Shown piece by piece: positions 16,675-25,644 of a DNA stretch of 64,000 nucleotides. Each line of letters begins with the position of its first letter. The stretch's first letter is position 1. Below the pieces are notes generated by a model. It was not told the DNA's origin. It made no database searches and was given only the letters and a program-made list of their open reading frames with translations. This DNA comes from Pseudomonadota bacterium (GTDB taxonomy: Bacteria > Pseudomonadota > Gammaproteobacteria > Steroidobacterales > Steroidobacteraceae): assembly GCA_016704655.1 (NCBI GenBank), contig JADIZR010000002.1:248001-312000 (forward strand), written 5' to 3'. Position numbers and translations under genes: made by a program.

Positions 16675-16759
16675 TGCAGCCAACGCCCCAATTTGAACTC
16701 GCGTCGGCTGCCGGAATTCCCTAGACTCTCGGCAGCCTCCGCTCGTTGACGGCAACACC

Positions 16760-18514
16760 TTGAAATACCTGATAGAAAAGCTCGTGCAGGACGCTCTGGG
16801 CGCCCTGCCGGAAGAACTGCGTCCGGCCGGGTCGGCCACCGGCATCGTCGTCGAGCGCACGCGCGACTCGGCCCACGGCGACTTCGCCACCAACGTCGCT
16901 TTGCAGCTCGCCAGGACGGCGAAGCGCAAGCCGCGCGACCTGGCGCAGGCGCTCGTCGCGGCGCTGCCGGCCAGCGAGCTCGTGTCCCGCGTCGAGATTG
17001 CCGGACCCGGGTTCATCAATTTTTTTCTCGCACCCGCCGCCTACCAGGCTGAACTCGCGCGAGTAATCGACGGCGGCCGTCGCTACGGTCGCACCTCGAT
17101 CGGCGCCGGCAGGAAAGTGATGGTGGAGTTCGTCTCCGCGAATCCCACGGGGCCGCTGCACGTCGGCCACGGCCGGCACGCGGCATTCGGCGCGTCGCTC
17201 GCGAACCTGCTCGACGCTGCCGGCTTCGACGTGTACCGCGAGTACTACATCAACGATGCCGGGCGGCAGATGGAGATCCTCGCCGCGAGCGTGTGGCTGC
17301 GGTACCTGGAGAGCTTCGGCGAACAGTTCCCGTTCCCCTCCAATGGCTATCGCGGCGATTACATCCGCCCGATCGCCAGCAAGCTGATCGAGCGCGCGGG
17401 ACGCTCGCTGCATCAGCCAGCCGCTACGGTATTCGCCAACCTGCCGCCGGACGCACCTGAAGGTGACAAGGACACGTACATCGATGCCGTCATCGAGCGC
17501 GCCCGGTCGCTGCTCGGTGCGGCCGGCTTTCGCCAGGCGTTCGACCTCGCTCTCACCGACATCCTCGCCGATATTCGCGACGACCTCGAGGAGTTCGGCG
17601 TTCGCTACGACAGCTGGTTCAGCGAGCGCAGCCTCGAAGACGGCGGCGCCATCGACCACGCGCTCGACCTGCTGCGCAGGAACGGCGTCGTCTACCAGAA
17701 GGATGGCGCAGAGTGGTTTCGTGCCACCGACTTTGGCGACGAGAAGGACCGCGTCGTCGTGCGCGAAAACGGCATCAAGACCTACTTCGCGTCCGACATT
17801 GCCTATCACCTGAACAAGCGCGAACGCGGTTTCGAGCAACTCGTCGACGTGCTCGGCTCCGATCACCACGGCTACATCGCGCGCGTGCGGGCCGGTCTCG
17901 TCGCCATGGGCCAGCCCGGCGACTGCCTCGACGTGCGGCTGATGCAGTTCGTCACGCTGTACCGCGGCGGCGAGAAGGTGCAGATGTCGACGCGATCCGG
18001 CGAGTTCATCACGCTGCGCGAACTGCGCCACGAGGTGGGCAACGACGCCGCGCGCTTCTTCTACGTGCTCCGCAGCAACGAACAGCACCTCGATTTCGAC
18101 ATGCAGCTCGCGACGTCGCGGTCGAACGAGAATCCCGTCTATTACATCCAGTACGCGCACGCACGCGTGTGCAGCGTGCTGCGACAGATGCGGGAGAAGG
18201 GCTTCGAGCACGACGAGGCGCGCGGGCGGGCGAGCCTGGATCGCCTCATCGAGCCGCACGAGCAGGCGTTGCTCGCGACGATGAGCCGCTACCCGGAAGT
18301 GATCGAGATGGCCGCGCTCGCGCGGGCGCCGCACGCGCTGGTGCATTACCTGCGCGAACTCGCGACCGACTTCCATGCGTATTACAACGCGCACCAGTTC
18401 CTGGTGGCCGACGAGGCCGTGCGCGACGCCCGCATCACCCTGATCCGCGGCGTGCGCCAGTTCGTCTGCAACGGCCTGTGCCTGCTCGGCGTGTCGGCAC
18501 CGGAGGCCATGTAG
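16760..18514 (+). CDS. argS: Arginyl-tRNA synthetase
   Basis: A 584-residue class I aminoacyl-tRNA synthetase that charges tRNA-Arg. The HIGH motif appears as HVGHGRH near residue 133 inside VSANPTGPLHVGHG, and the KMSK region is VQMSTRSGEF near 408, the usual Arg-specific variant. The N-terminal Add1 domain and a C-terminal anticodon-binding domain (VHYLRELATDFHAYYN) are present. The start is TTG at 16760; it begins MKYLIEKLVQDAL, in line with the family, and no ATG lies nearby. It is followed by the SPOR gene with a one-base overlap. Confidence 0.95.
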   Translation: MKYLIEKLVQDALGALPEELRPAGSATGIVVERTRDSAHGDFATNVALQLARTAKRKPRDLAQALVAALPASELVSRVEIAGPGFINFFLAPAAYQAELARVIDGGRRYGRTSIGAGRKVMVEFVSANPTGPLHVGHGRHAAFGASLANLLDAAGFDVYREYYINDAGRQMEILAASVWLRYLESFGEQFPFPSNGYRGDYIRPIASKLIERAGRSLHQPAATVFANLPPDAPEGDKDTYIDAVIERARSLLGAAGFRQAFDLALTDILADIRDDLEEFGVRYDSWFSERSLEDGGAIDHALDLLRRNGVVYQKDGAEWFRATDFGDEKDRVVVRENGIKTYFASDIAYHLNKRERGFEQLVDVLGSDHHGYIARVRAGLVAMGQPGDCLDVRLMQFVTLYRGGEKVQMSTRSGEFITLRELRHEVGNDAARFFYVLRSNEQHLDFDMQLATSRSNENPVYYIQYAHARVCSVLRQMREKGFEHDEARGRASLDRLIEPHEQALLATMSRYPEVIEMAALARAPHALVHYLRELATDFHAYYNAHQFLVADEAVRDARITLIRGVRQFVCNGLCLLGVSAPEAM

Positions 18515-19128
18515 TGGCCGGGTCCCGTGGCGGCAACCGCACGCTCAGTCGCGATTACAAGGATGTCCGGCGCCACGTGCCGGGCCAGCCGCCGTTCGGT
18601 GGCTGGGCGGGTTTCGGCGCGGGTCTCGGGGTGGGCCTCGTCATTGCGCTCGGCGTGCATCTCTACGGCCGCAACCAGGCCCCCGGCCCGGCCGAACCCA
18701 TGCCAGCCGCCGCCCAGTCACCCGCGTCCGAGTCGGCGTCGGACGATGGCGCGGTGAGCGCCGCGGACCTGCCGGCTGAGCCTGAGCTCGACTTCTACGA
18801 CATGCTGCCGAAGCAGGAAGTGGAGGTGCCGGGCAAGGCTGCCAAGGCCGCGACGCCCGCTGCGAAGACGCCGCTGCCGACCGGCGGCGCGGTCCTGCAA
18901 GCGGGTTCCTTCAAGCGGTCGGCGGAAGCCGAGAAGATGCAGGCACAGCTCGCGCTCGTGGGGATCTCGGCGAAGATCCAGCGAGCCTCGGTGGACGACG
19001 AGACCTGGTACCGCGTGCGCATCGGCCCGATCGCCACGGTCGACGAACTGCAGGGCATCCAGTCAAAGCTGCGCGAGGCCGAGATTTCCGCCACCGCGGT
19101 GACGCCCGACGTGGCCCAGTTGCCCTGA
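18514..19128 (+). CDS. SPOR-domain cell division protein (FtsN-like)
   Basis: A 204-residue inner-membrane protein. A short basic cytoplasmic segment (YKDVRRHVPGQPP) precedes one membrane helix at 31-51 (FGAGLGVGLVIALGVHLYG), a Pro/Ala-rich periplasmic linker, and a C-terminal SPOR domain from about 129 (VLQAGSFKRSAEAEKMQAQL, then WYRVRIGPI). SPOR domains bind denuded septal peptidoglycan; with this topology and the position after argS it is the FtsN-type protein that triggers septal wall synthesis. The start is GTG 18514, sharing one base with the argS stop. Confidence 0.85.
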   Translation: MAGSRGGNRTLSRDYKDVRRHVPGQPPFGGWAGFGAGLGVGLVIALGVHLYGRNQAPGPAEPMPAAAQSPASESASDDGAVSAADLPAEPELDFYDMLPKQEVEVPGKAAKAATPAAKTPLPTGGAVLQAGSFKRSAEAEKMQAQLALVGISAKIQRASVDDETWYRVRIGPIATVDELQGIQSKLREAEISATAVTPDVAQLP

Positions 19129-19278
19129 CGCGGGGGAGCCTGCACCCGGATCGCCTGACGCCTCCGTGCGTGCAACGGCATGGCAACGCGATCCCTGCTG
19201 AGACTCTCCGGCTGCAGGCTCCCTGCGTGAATCTTCCCCCCGCGGGCCGGGACCGGGCGCGTCGATTAAGTGCAACGA

Positions 19279-20821
19279 TCAGCCAGAAACGCCGCCTCCC
19301 TGCTCGGAGCTGGCGCTCCGGCGGTCGAGCTGGCGCAGCGTGATCGCTTCCGCAACGTGCTCGGCGCCGACTCCGGGCCTGCCTGCAAGATCGGCGATGG
19401 TGCGCGCGACGCGCAGCACCCGGTGATACGCGCGAGCCGACAGCCCAAGCTGGCGCATTGCGCGTGCCAGCAGTTCGAGCGCCGCAGGATCCGCGCAGCA
19501 CTGGACGGCGAGGTCATTGCCTTCGAGCCGGGCATTGGTGCGCGCCTGCCGGTGTCGCTGCAGTAAGCGCGCCTCTGCGACCCTGGCCGCGACAGCGGCC
19601 GAGCGTTCAGGGAGCGCGGTCGCGGCGATCTCCTCCAGCGCAACCCGCCCCACTTCCACGTGCAGATCGATCCGGTCGAGCAAGGGGCCCGAGATCCGGC
19701 TGCGATAGGCGGCGATGCGCTCGGGCGGACAGCGGCAGCGCCCGCGCACATCGCCGAAGTGCCCGCAAGGACACGGATTCATCGCGGCCACCAGCTGGAA
19801 CCGCGCCGGGTAATCGGCTTGTCGCGCCGCCCGCGACAGCACGATGTGGCCGCTCTCCAGCGGTTCGCGCAGCACCTCGAGCACGCTGCGATCGAACTCC
19901 GGCAGCTCGTCCAGGAACAGCACGCCGTTGTGCGCGAGCGAAATCTCGCCCGGTCGCGGGCGCCCGCCGCCGCCGACGAGTGCGACGGCCGACGCCGTGT
20001 GATGCGGCGCGCGAAACGGTCGCCGCCGCCAGCCCTCGAGCCGAAAGCCGTGCAGCGACAGGGAACGGATCGCCGCCGTCTCGATGGCTTCGTCCTCGTC
20101 GAGTTCCGGCAGCAGCCCGGGCAGCCGCTGCGCCAGCATGCTCTTGCCGCTGCCCGGCGGACCAATCAGCAGCAGGCTGTGCTCGCCAGCGGCCGCAATC
20201 TCGAGGGCACGTCGCGCTCCCGCCTGCCCCCCGCACATCGACCAGGTCGGGACCGTGCGGGTCTGCGCCGAGCGCGGGTGAGACGACCGCCACTTCAAGC
20301 GCCAGCGCCTGCTGTCCCGCCGCGTGCCGGCAGACATCCCGCAGATGCGGGGCGACGAACACGCGAGTGCCTTGCGCGAGTACCGCTTCGCGGCCATTGG
20401 CCAGCGGCACGATCAGGTCGTGGCCGACCCGCGCGGCCTGCAGCGCGCTGGGCAGCAAGCCACGCGTGCCGTGCAGTTCGCCGCCGAGCGACAGCTCGCC
20501 ATAGAGTTCGACGCCCGCGAACGGCCCCGCCGGCAATCGCTCCGACGCCACGAGGATGCCGACCGCGATGGCCAGGTCGAACCGGCCTCCTTCCTTGGGC
20601 AGGTCGGCCGGCGCGAGATTGACCGTGACGCGACCTGCCGGAAAGTCGTAGCCGCAATTGGCCAGCGCCGCGCGCACCCGGTCCTTGCTCTCCTTGACCG
20701 CGGTTTCGAGCAACCCGACCACCGAGAAGGAGGGCAGGCCTGCCCCGACGTCGACTTCGACCCGCACCAGCGGCGCCTCGAGACCCTGCGGCGTGCGACT
20801 GAACAGCGTGGCGAGCGTCAT
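19279..20821 (-). pseudogene. comM: YifB/ComM-family AAA ATPase, frameshifted
   Basis: Two frames make one Mg-chelatase-like ATPase of about 514 residues. The first (from ATG 20821) has LVRVEVDVGAGLPSFSVVGL, VTVNLAPADLPKEGGRFDL and GELSLGGELHGTRGLLP. The second has Walker A GPPGSGKSMLAQRLPG, PFRAPHHTASAVALVGGGG, NGVLFLDELPEF, MNPCPCGHFGD and SGPLLDRIDLHVEV. The break is at a C6 run at 20227-20232; one base fewer joins VDVRG to QAGARRALEIAAAG. ComM promotes branch migration during natural transformation. All catalytic motifs survive, so a functional gene with an assembly error is likely. Confidence 0.85.
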
Positions 20822-20916
20822 GACGGGTCCGGCAGCGATGATTGGTGCTGTCGATATGCCGCGATGGCATGGCACGCTCAAGCGGAGAATCGTTCTCTTT
20901 CGCATAGAATGCCGGC

Positions 20917-21892
20917 ATGAAACTGCACCAGTTGCGCTATCTCGCCGCGGTGGCCCAGACCGGGCTCAACATCACGGCCGCTGCCGAGAAGCTGCACACG
21001 TCGCAGCCGGGCGTGAGCAAGCAGATCAAGCTGCTCGAGGATGAACTCGGCTTCCAGATCTTCGTGCGCGACGGCCGCAACCTGACCCGCGTCACGCCGG
21101 CGGGGCAGCAGGTCATCGAGCGCGCGGTCAAGATTCTGCGCGAGGTGCAGAACATCAAGCGCCTCTCGGACGACCTCAAGGACGAGGAGCGCGGCTCGCT
21201 CTCGATCGCGACCACGCACACGCAGGCACGCTACGTGCTGCCCGAGGTCATCAAGCAGTTCCGCGAGCGGTATCCGGAGGTGCGCCTGCACCTGCACCAG
21301 GGCACGTCGGAGCAGATCGCGGAGATGGCGGCGCTCGATCGCATCGATTTCGCCATCGCCACCGGCTCGGAAGCGCTCTTTGACGGCTATTCGCTGCTGC
21401 CCTGCTATCGCTGGCACCGGCACGTCGTCGTGCCGCGCAATCATCCGCTGGCGCGCCTGAAGAAAGCGCTGACGCTGAAGCAGCTGGCGGCGTACCCCAT
21501 CGTGACGTACGTCTTCAGCTTCACCGGCCCGTCGTCACTGCACGGCATTTTCGCGAAAGAAGGCCTGGTGCCGAACGTCGTGCTGACGGCGCGCGATGCC
21601 GACGTGATCAAGACCTACGTGCGTCTCGGCCTCGGCGTCGGCATCGTCGCCAGCATGGCGGTCGAACAGAAGGACGACGCCGACCTGGTGCACATCGACG
21701 CGTCCGACCTGTTCCCGGCACACGACGTGGATCGGTTTCCGGCGCGGCGGCCTGCTGCGCAAATACCAGCTCGATTTCATCCAGCTCTTCGCGCCGCACC
21801 TCACGCGCCGCCTGGTCGAGCGGGCAGCGGGCGCATCGACCCAGGCAGACGTGGCACAGCTCACGGCCGGAATCGAAGTCCCCCTGCGCTGA
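20917..21892 (+). pseudogene. cysB: CysB-type LysR regulator, frameshifted near the C-terminus
   Basis: About 325 residues. The start MKLHQLRYLAAVAQTGLNIT, TAAAEKLHTSQPGVSKQIKL, the effector-site segment IATTHTQARYVLP, and VTYVFSFTGPSSLHGIFA are hallmarks of CysB/Cbl, which senses O-acetylserine and sulfate or thiosulfate and activates sulfur assimilation genes. After SDLFP the frame is lost near 21713-21719; removing one base gives HTTWIGFRRGGLLRKYQ and LDFIQLFAPHLTRRL to a TGA at 21892, as expected. It diverges from comM and precedes the porin and two sulfate-binding protein genes, which are obvious targets. Confidence 0.85.
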
Positions 21893-21968
21893 GGCAGTTC
21901 GCCCGGCAGCGATGCGGCTGCGGTTGTGGCGGATTTGCCGCACTTGCGCGTTATCGCGTCGGGCTCCG

Positions 21969-21998
21969 CGGTTATACGTTGTCACCGTTTTCTAACCG
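21969..21998 (+). promoter_or_regulatory. Inverted repeat upstream of the porin/sulfate-binding genes
   Basis: CGGTTA (21969-21974) and TAACCG (21993-21998) are separated by 18 bases containing TACGTTGTCACC. It lies about 70 bases before the porin ATG and is a possible regulator site, with CysB the obvious candidate by position. Evidence is the dyad alone. Confidence 0.3.
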
Positions 21999-22065
21999 GC
22001 CAGCGACTGACCCTGTCACCGCGGACTCTTAGTATCGCGCTCAACCCTTCCATGGAGAGCGAGTG

Positions 22066-23469
22066 ATGCAACCCGCAAGTTCGACCCGCCGGGTACTGGC
22101 AGTGGCGATCGCCGCGGCACTGCTGCCCGCAGTCGTCCACGCCGACCCGACCAACGCCGAGCTGCTGCAGAAGATCGAGGAACTGAGCCAGAAGGTGCTG
22201 GTGCTCGAGCGCAAGCTCGAGGTGCAGGACGAAGCGACGAAGACGGCTGCCACCACGGTGCCGGTGGTGAAAGCCAGTCCGCGCGGCTTCAGCCTCGCGT
22301 CTGCCGACAGCCAGAACCAGATCAAGCTGCGCGGCGTGATCCACACCGACGGTCGCTTCTTCGGGAGCGACGACCCTGAGGGCCTGAAGGACACCTGGCA
22401 GGCCACGCGCGTGCGCCCGATCGTCGAGGGCACGCTCGGCGGCATCTACGATTTCCGCATCACGCCGGACTTCGGCCAGGGCCGCACCGTCATCCAGGAC
22501 GCGTACGTCACGGCGCGGTTCAAGCCGCAAGTGCAGGTCACAGCCGGCAAGTTCAAGGTGCCGGTCGGCCTCGAACGCGTGCAGTCGGCGAGCGACATCC
22601 GCATGGTCGCGCGCGGCTTCCCGACCCAGCTCGCGCCGAACCGCGACGTCGGGCTGCAGGTGGCCGGCGGCTTCGGCGGCGATCGCCTCAGCTACGCCGT
22701 CGCCTGGCTGAACGGCTCGAACGACGGCGGCAGCAGCGAAGCGTTCGCAGACGTCGACCTGAACGACGACAAGGAGTATGCAGCGCGGGTCTTCGCTCAC
22801 CCGTTCGGCGACAGCGAGAATTTCGCTTTGCGCGGGCTCGGCGTCGGCATCGCCGGCACCTACACGTCGCAGACGGGCACGACCGCGCAGCCGCTGCTGC
22901 CGGTCTTGCGTACACCAGCACAGTCGACGTTCTTCCGCTACCGCACCGGCACGACTCCGACACTCGCCGACGGCGAACGCACGCGGCTCGCGCCGCAGTT
23001 CTACTACTACGCCGGCCGCTTCGGGTTGCTCGGCGAATACTCCACCGTGTCGCAGGACGTCTCGCGCACCACGACCGCTGGTCGGCGTGAAGACACTCTC
23101 GACACGACAGCCTGGCAGGTCCAGGCCTCCTGGTTCCTGACCGGTGAAGAGGAGAGCTTCCGTGGCTTCAAACCGAACAACGTCTTCTCCCTGGCCAACG
23201 CTACCTGGGGAGCCTTCGAGCTGGTCGCGCGCTACCAGGAGCTGGATCCCGACGATGATGCCTTCGTGGGCGGTGCGGCCTCTTTCGCGGATCCGGCCAA
23301 CGCTGCCAGCCAGGCCACGGCTTACGGCCTGGGCCTCAACTGGTACCTCAACGAAAACCTGAAGTGGGTCCTGAACTACGACCACACGAGTTTCGACGGC
23401 GGCGCCGCGGACGGTGCAGACCGCGAGGACGAGGACGTGTTCCTGACCCGCTTTGCCCTTGGATTCTGA
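22066..23469 (+). CDS. OprO/OprP-family outer-membrane porin
   Basis: A 467-residue outer-membrane protein. A signal peptide ends near VVHA (26), followed by a short coiled coil at 31-55 (ELLQKIEELSQKVLVLERKL), as in trimeric OprP/OprO porins. The body has alternating strands such as GGIYDFRITPDFGQG, VTAGKFKVPVGLERVQ and GLGLNWYLNENLKWVLNYDHT, ending in the usual terminal Phe (FALGF). Family members conduct phosphate or polyphosphate; the place before two sulfate-binding proteins suggests sulfate here, an inference. GGAGAG at 22054-22059 sets the ATG at 22066. Confidence 0.85.
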   Translation: MQPASSTRRVLAVAIAAALLPAVVHADPTNAELLQKIEELSQKVLVLERKLEVQDEATKTAATTVPVVKASPRGFSLASADSQNQIKLRGVIHTDGRFFGSDDPEGLKDTWQATRVRPIVEGTLGGIYDFRITPDFGQGRTVIQDAYVTARFKPQVQVTAGKFKVPVGLERVQSASDIRMVARGFPTQLAPNRDVGLQVAGGFGGDRLSYAVAWLNGSNDGGSSEAFADVDLNDDKEYAARVFAHPFGDSENFALRGLGVGIAGTYTSQTGTTAQPLLPVLRTPAQSTFFRYRTGTTPTLADGERTRLAPQFYYYAGRFGLLGEYSTVSQDVSRTTTAGRREDTLDTTAWQVQASWFLTGEEESFRGFKPNNVFSLANATWGAFELVARYQELDPDDDAFVGGAASFADPANAASQATAYGLGLNWYLNENLKWVLNYDHTSFDGGAADGADREDEDVFLTRFALGF

Positions 23470-23483
23470 ACGGAGATCGGACC

Positions 23484-24500
23484 ATGTCGACCCATCGATT
23501 CCTGCAGCTGCTCACGGCCCCCGCATTGCTGGCGGTGATGCTGCTGACGAGCCCCGCCCTGCACGCGGCAACGACGACCCTGCTCAACGCGTCGTACGAT
23601 CCGACGCGCGAACTGTACGACGACTACAACAAGGCCTTCGCGCGGTACTGGAAGGCCAAGTCCGGCAAGGACATCAGCATCCGCCAGTCGCACGGCGGCT
23701 CGGGCAAGCAGGCGCGCACGGTCATCGACGGCCTCGCTGCCGACGTCGTCACGCTGGCACTCGCCTACGATATCGACGCGCTCGCCACGCAGGGCAAGCT
23801 GCTGCCGGCCAACTGGCAGACCCGGCTGCCGCACAACAGCTCGCCGTACACGTCGACGATCGTGTTCCTGGTGCGCAAGGGCAACCCGAAGCAGATCAGG
23901 GACTGGAATGATCTCGCGCGGCCCGGCGTCGCCGTGATCACGCCGAATCCCAAGACGTCGGGTGGCGCGCGCTGGAACTACCTGGCCGCGTGGGCCTGGG
24001 CCCTGAAGCAGCCGGGTGGCAGTCCCGCGACGGCCGCAACGTTCGTCGGCAAGCTGTTCAAGAATGTCCCGGTGCTCGATACGGGTGCGCGCGGATCACT
24101 CACGACGTTCGCGCAGCGCGGCATCGGCGATGTGCTGATCTCGTGGGAGAACGAAGCGTTCCTGGCGACGAAGCAGCTCGGCAAGGACAAGTTCGAGATC
24201 GTCGTGCCGTCGCTCAGCATCCTCGCCGAACCGCCGGTCGCGGTCGTCGACAAAGTCGCCATCCGTCGTGGCACTACGATCGAAGCCCGCGCCTACCTCG
24301 AGTACCTGTACTCGAAGGAAGGCCAGGAGATCGTCGCGAGGCACTACTACCGACCGCGCGACCCGGAGGTTGCCGCGAAGTACTCGAACACCTTCCCCAG
24401 GGTGAACCTGGTGACCATCGCCGACTTCGGCGGCTGGGCGAAGGCCCATGCCACGCACTTCGCCGACGGCGGCACGTTCGACAGGATCTACGCCCGCTGA
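23484..24500 (+). CDS. sbp: Periplasmic sulfate-binding protein, copy 1
   Basis: A 338-residue ABC-transporter solute-binding protein. A signal peptide (about 1-28, ending SPALHA) is followed by LLNASYDPTRELYDDYN, IRQSHGGSGKQAR, ADVVTLALAYDIDAL, TSGGARWNYLAAWAWAL and GIGDVLISWENEAFL, all diagnostic of Sbp/CysP. The Ser/Gly backbone loops that hold the dianion are in SHGGSG and NSSPYTSTIVF. It delivers sulfate to CysTWA, encoded about 10 kb further on. CGGAGA precedes the ATG. The next gene is a close paralogue. Confidence 0.95.
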   Translation: MSTHRFLQLLTAPALLAVMLLTSPALHAATTTLLNASYDPTRELYDDYNKAFARYWKAKSGKDISIRQSHGGSGKQARTVIDGLAADVVTLALAYDIDALATQGKLLPANWQTRLPHNSSPYTSTIVFLVRKGNPKQIRDWNDLARPGVAVITPNPKTSGGARWNYLAAWAWALKQPGGSPATAATFVGKLFKNVPVLDTGARGSLTTFAQRGIGDVLISWENEAFLATKQLGKDKFEIVVPSLSILAEPPVAVVDKVAIRRGTTIEARAYLEYLYSKEGQEIVARHYYRPRDPEVAAKYSNTFPRVNLVTIADFGGWAKAHATHFADGGTFDRIYAR

Positions 24501-24597
24501 CGGGCCGCGACAGGCAGCGCCGGCGACGACTCAGGGACGAGTTGCCGCCGGCACCACTGCCGGTCGCGTTACCATGTCGCCCCCTGGAGACCTGCGC

Positions 24598-25611
24598 ATG
24601 AAGATTCCCGTTTCCCTGTCAGGGCTGGTGTTGGTCGCCGCCCTGCTGGGTTGCCTGGTCAGCCCTGGCGCTCGCGCCGAGGTGACGCTGCTCAACGTGT
24701 CTTACGACCCGACGCGTGAGTTCTACGATGCGTACAACCAGGAGTTCGCGCAGTTCTGGAAAAAGCAGACTGGCGAGGACGTCTCCATCCGGCAGTCGCA
24801 CGGCGGTTCGGGGAAGCAGGCGCGCATGGTCGTCGATGGCCTGCCGGCCGACGTGGTGACGCTCGCGCTGGCCTATGACATCGACGCGCTGGCCAGCAGA
24901 GGCAAGCTGCTGCCTGCCAACTGGCAGGGTCGGCTGCCCCACAACAGCTCACCCTACACCTCGACGATCGTGTTCCTCGTGCGCAAGGGCAATCCGAAAG
25001 GCATCCGTGACTGGGGCGACCTGATCAAGCCGGGCGTCGAAGTCATCACGCCGAATCCCAGGACGTCGGGCGGCGCGCGCTGGAACTACCTGGCCGCCTG
25101 GGCGTGGGCGCTGCACCAACCGGGCGGCAGCGAGGTCTCGGCTGCGGAATTCATCGGCAAGCTCTACAAGAACGTGCCGGTGCTCGATACGGGCGCCCGC
25201 GCCTCGCTCACGACGTTCGCGCAGCGGGGCATCGGGGACGTCATCATCACGTGGGAGAACGAGGCTTTCATGGCTTCGCAGCGGCTGCAGCAGCAGGAAC
25301 TGGAGACGGTCGTGCCGTCGATCAGCATCCTCGCGGAGCCTCCCGTCGCCGTGGTGGACAAAGTCGCCATCCGTCGCGGGACCGTCGCAGTCGCGCGTGC
25401 CTACGTCGAGCACCTGTATTCGCAGGAAGCGCAGGAGATCGCGGCCCAGCACCATTACCGGCCACGCGATCCGGAGGTCGCGGCGCGGCACGCAGCGACC
25501 TTTCCGTCCGTCCACATGCTGACCATCGCCGACTTCGGCGGCTGGAAGACAGTCAATGCCACGCATTTTGCAGAGGGTGCCGCATTCGACCGGATCTACC
25601 TGCGCAAGTGA
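24598..25611 (+). CDS. sbp: Periplasmic sulfate-binding protein, copy 2
   Basis: A 337-residue paralogue of the preceding gene, with the same motifs (LLNVSYDPTREFYDAYN, IRQSHGGSGKQAR, ADVVTLALAYDIDAL, SGGARWNYLAAWAWAL) but its own signal peptide (VLVAALLGCLVSPGARA). The two copies agree over most of their length and differ in the hinge and in the C-terminal third, so this is an old tandem duplication. A GGAGA ribosome site stands ten bases before the ATG. Different affinity or anion preference (sulfate versus thiosulfate) is a reasonable guess but not visible. Confidence 0.95.
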   Translation: MKIPVSLSGLVLVAALLGCLVSPGARAEVTLLNVSYDPTREFYDAYNQEFAQFWKKQTGEDVSIRQSHGGSGKQARMVVDGLPADVVTLALAYDIDALASRGKLLPANWQGRLPHNSSPYTSTIVFLVRKGNPKGIRDWGDLIKPGVEVITPNPRTSGGARWNYLAAWAWALHQPGGSEVSAAEFIGKLYKNVPVLDTGARASLTTFAQRGIGDVIITWENEAFMASQRLQQQELETVVPSISILAEPPVAVVDKVAIRRGTVAVARAYVEHLYSQEAQEIAAQHHYRPRDPEVAARHAATFPSVHMLTIADFGGWKTVNATHFAEGAAFDRIYLRK

Positions 25612-25644
25612 CACAGGCGCCGTTTGTGGCAAGCTGCCGGGCAC

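Noticed and set aside
19279..20905. Two adjacent ATPase genes at comM
   Set aside because: The two frames are consecutive parts of one ComM protein, joined at a C6 run.
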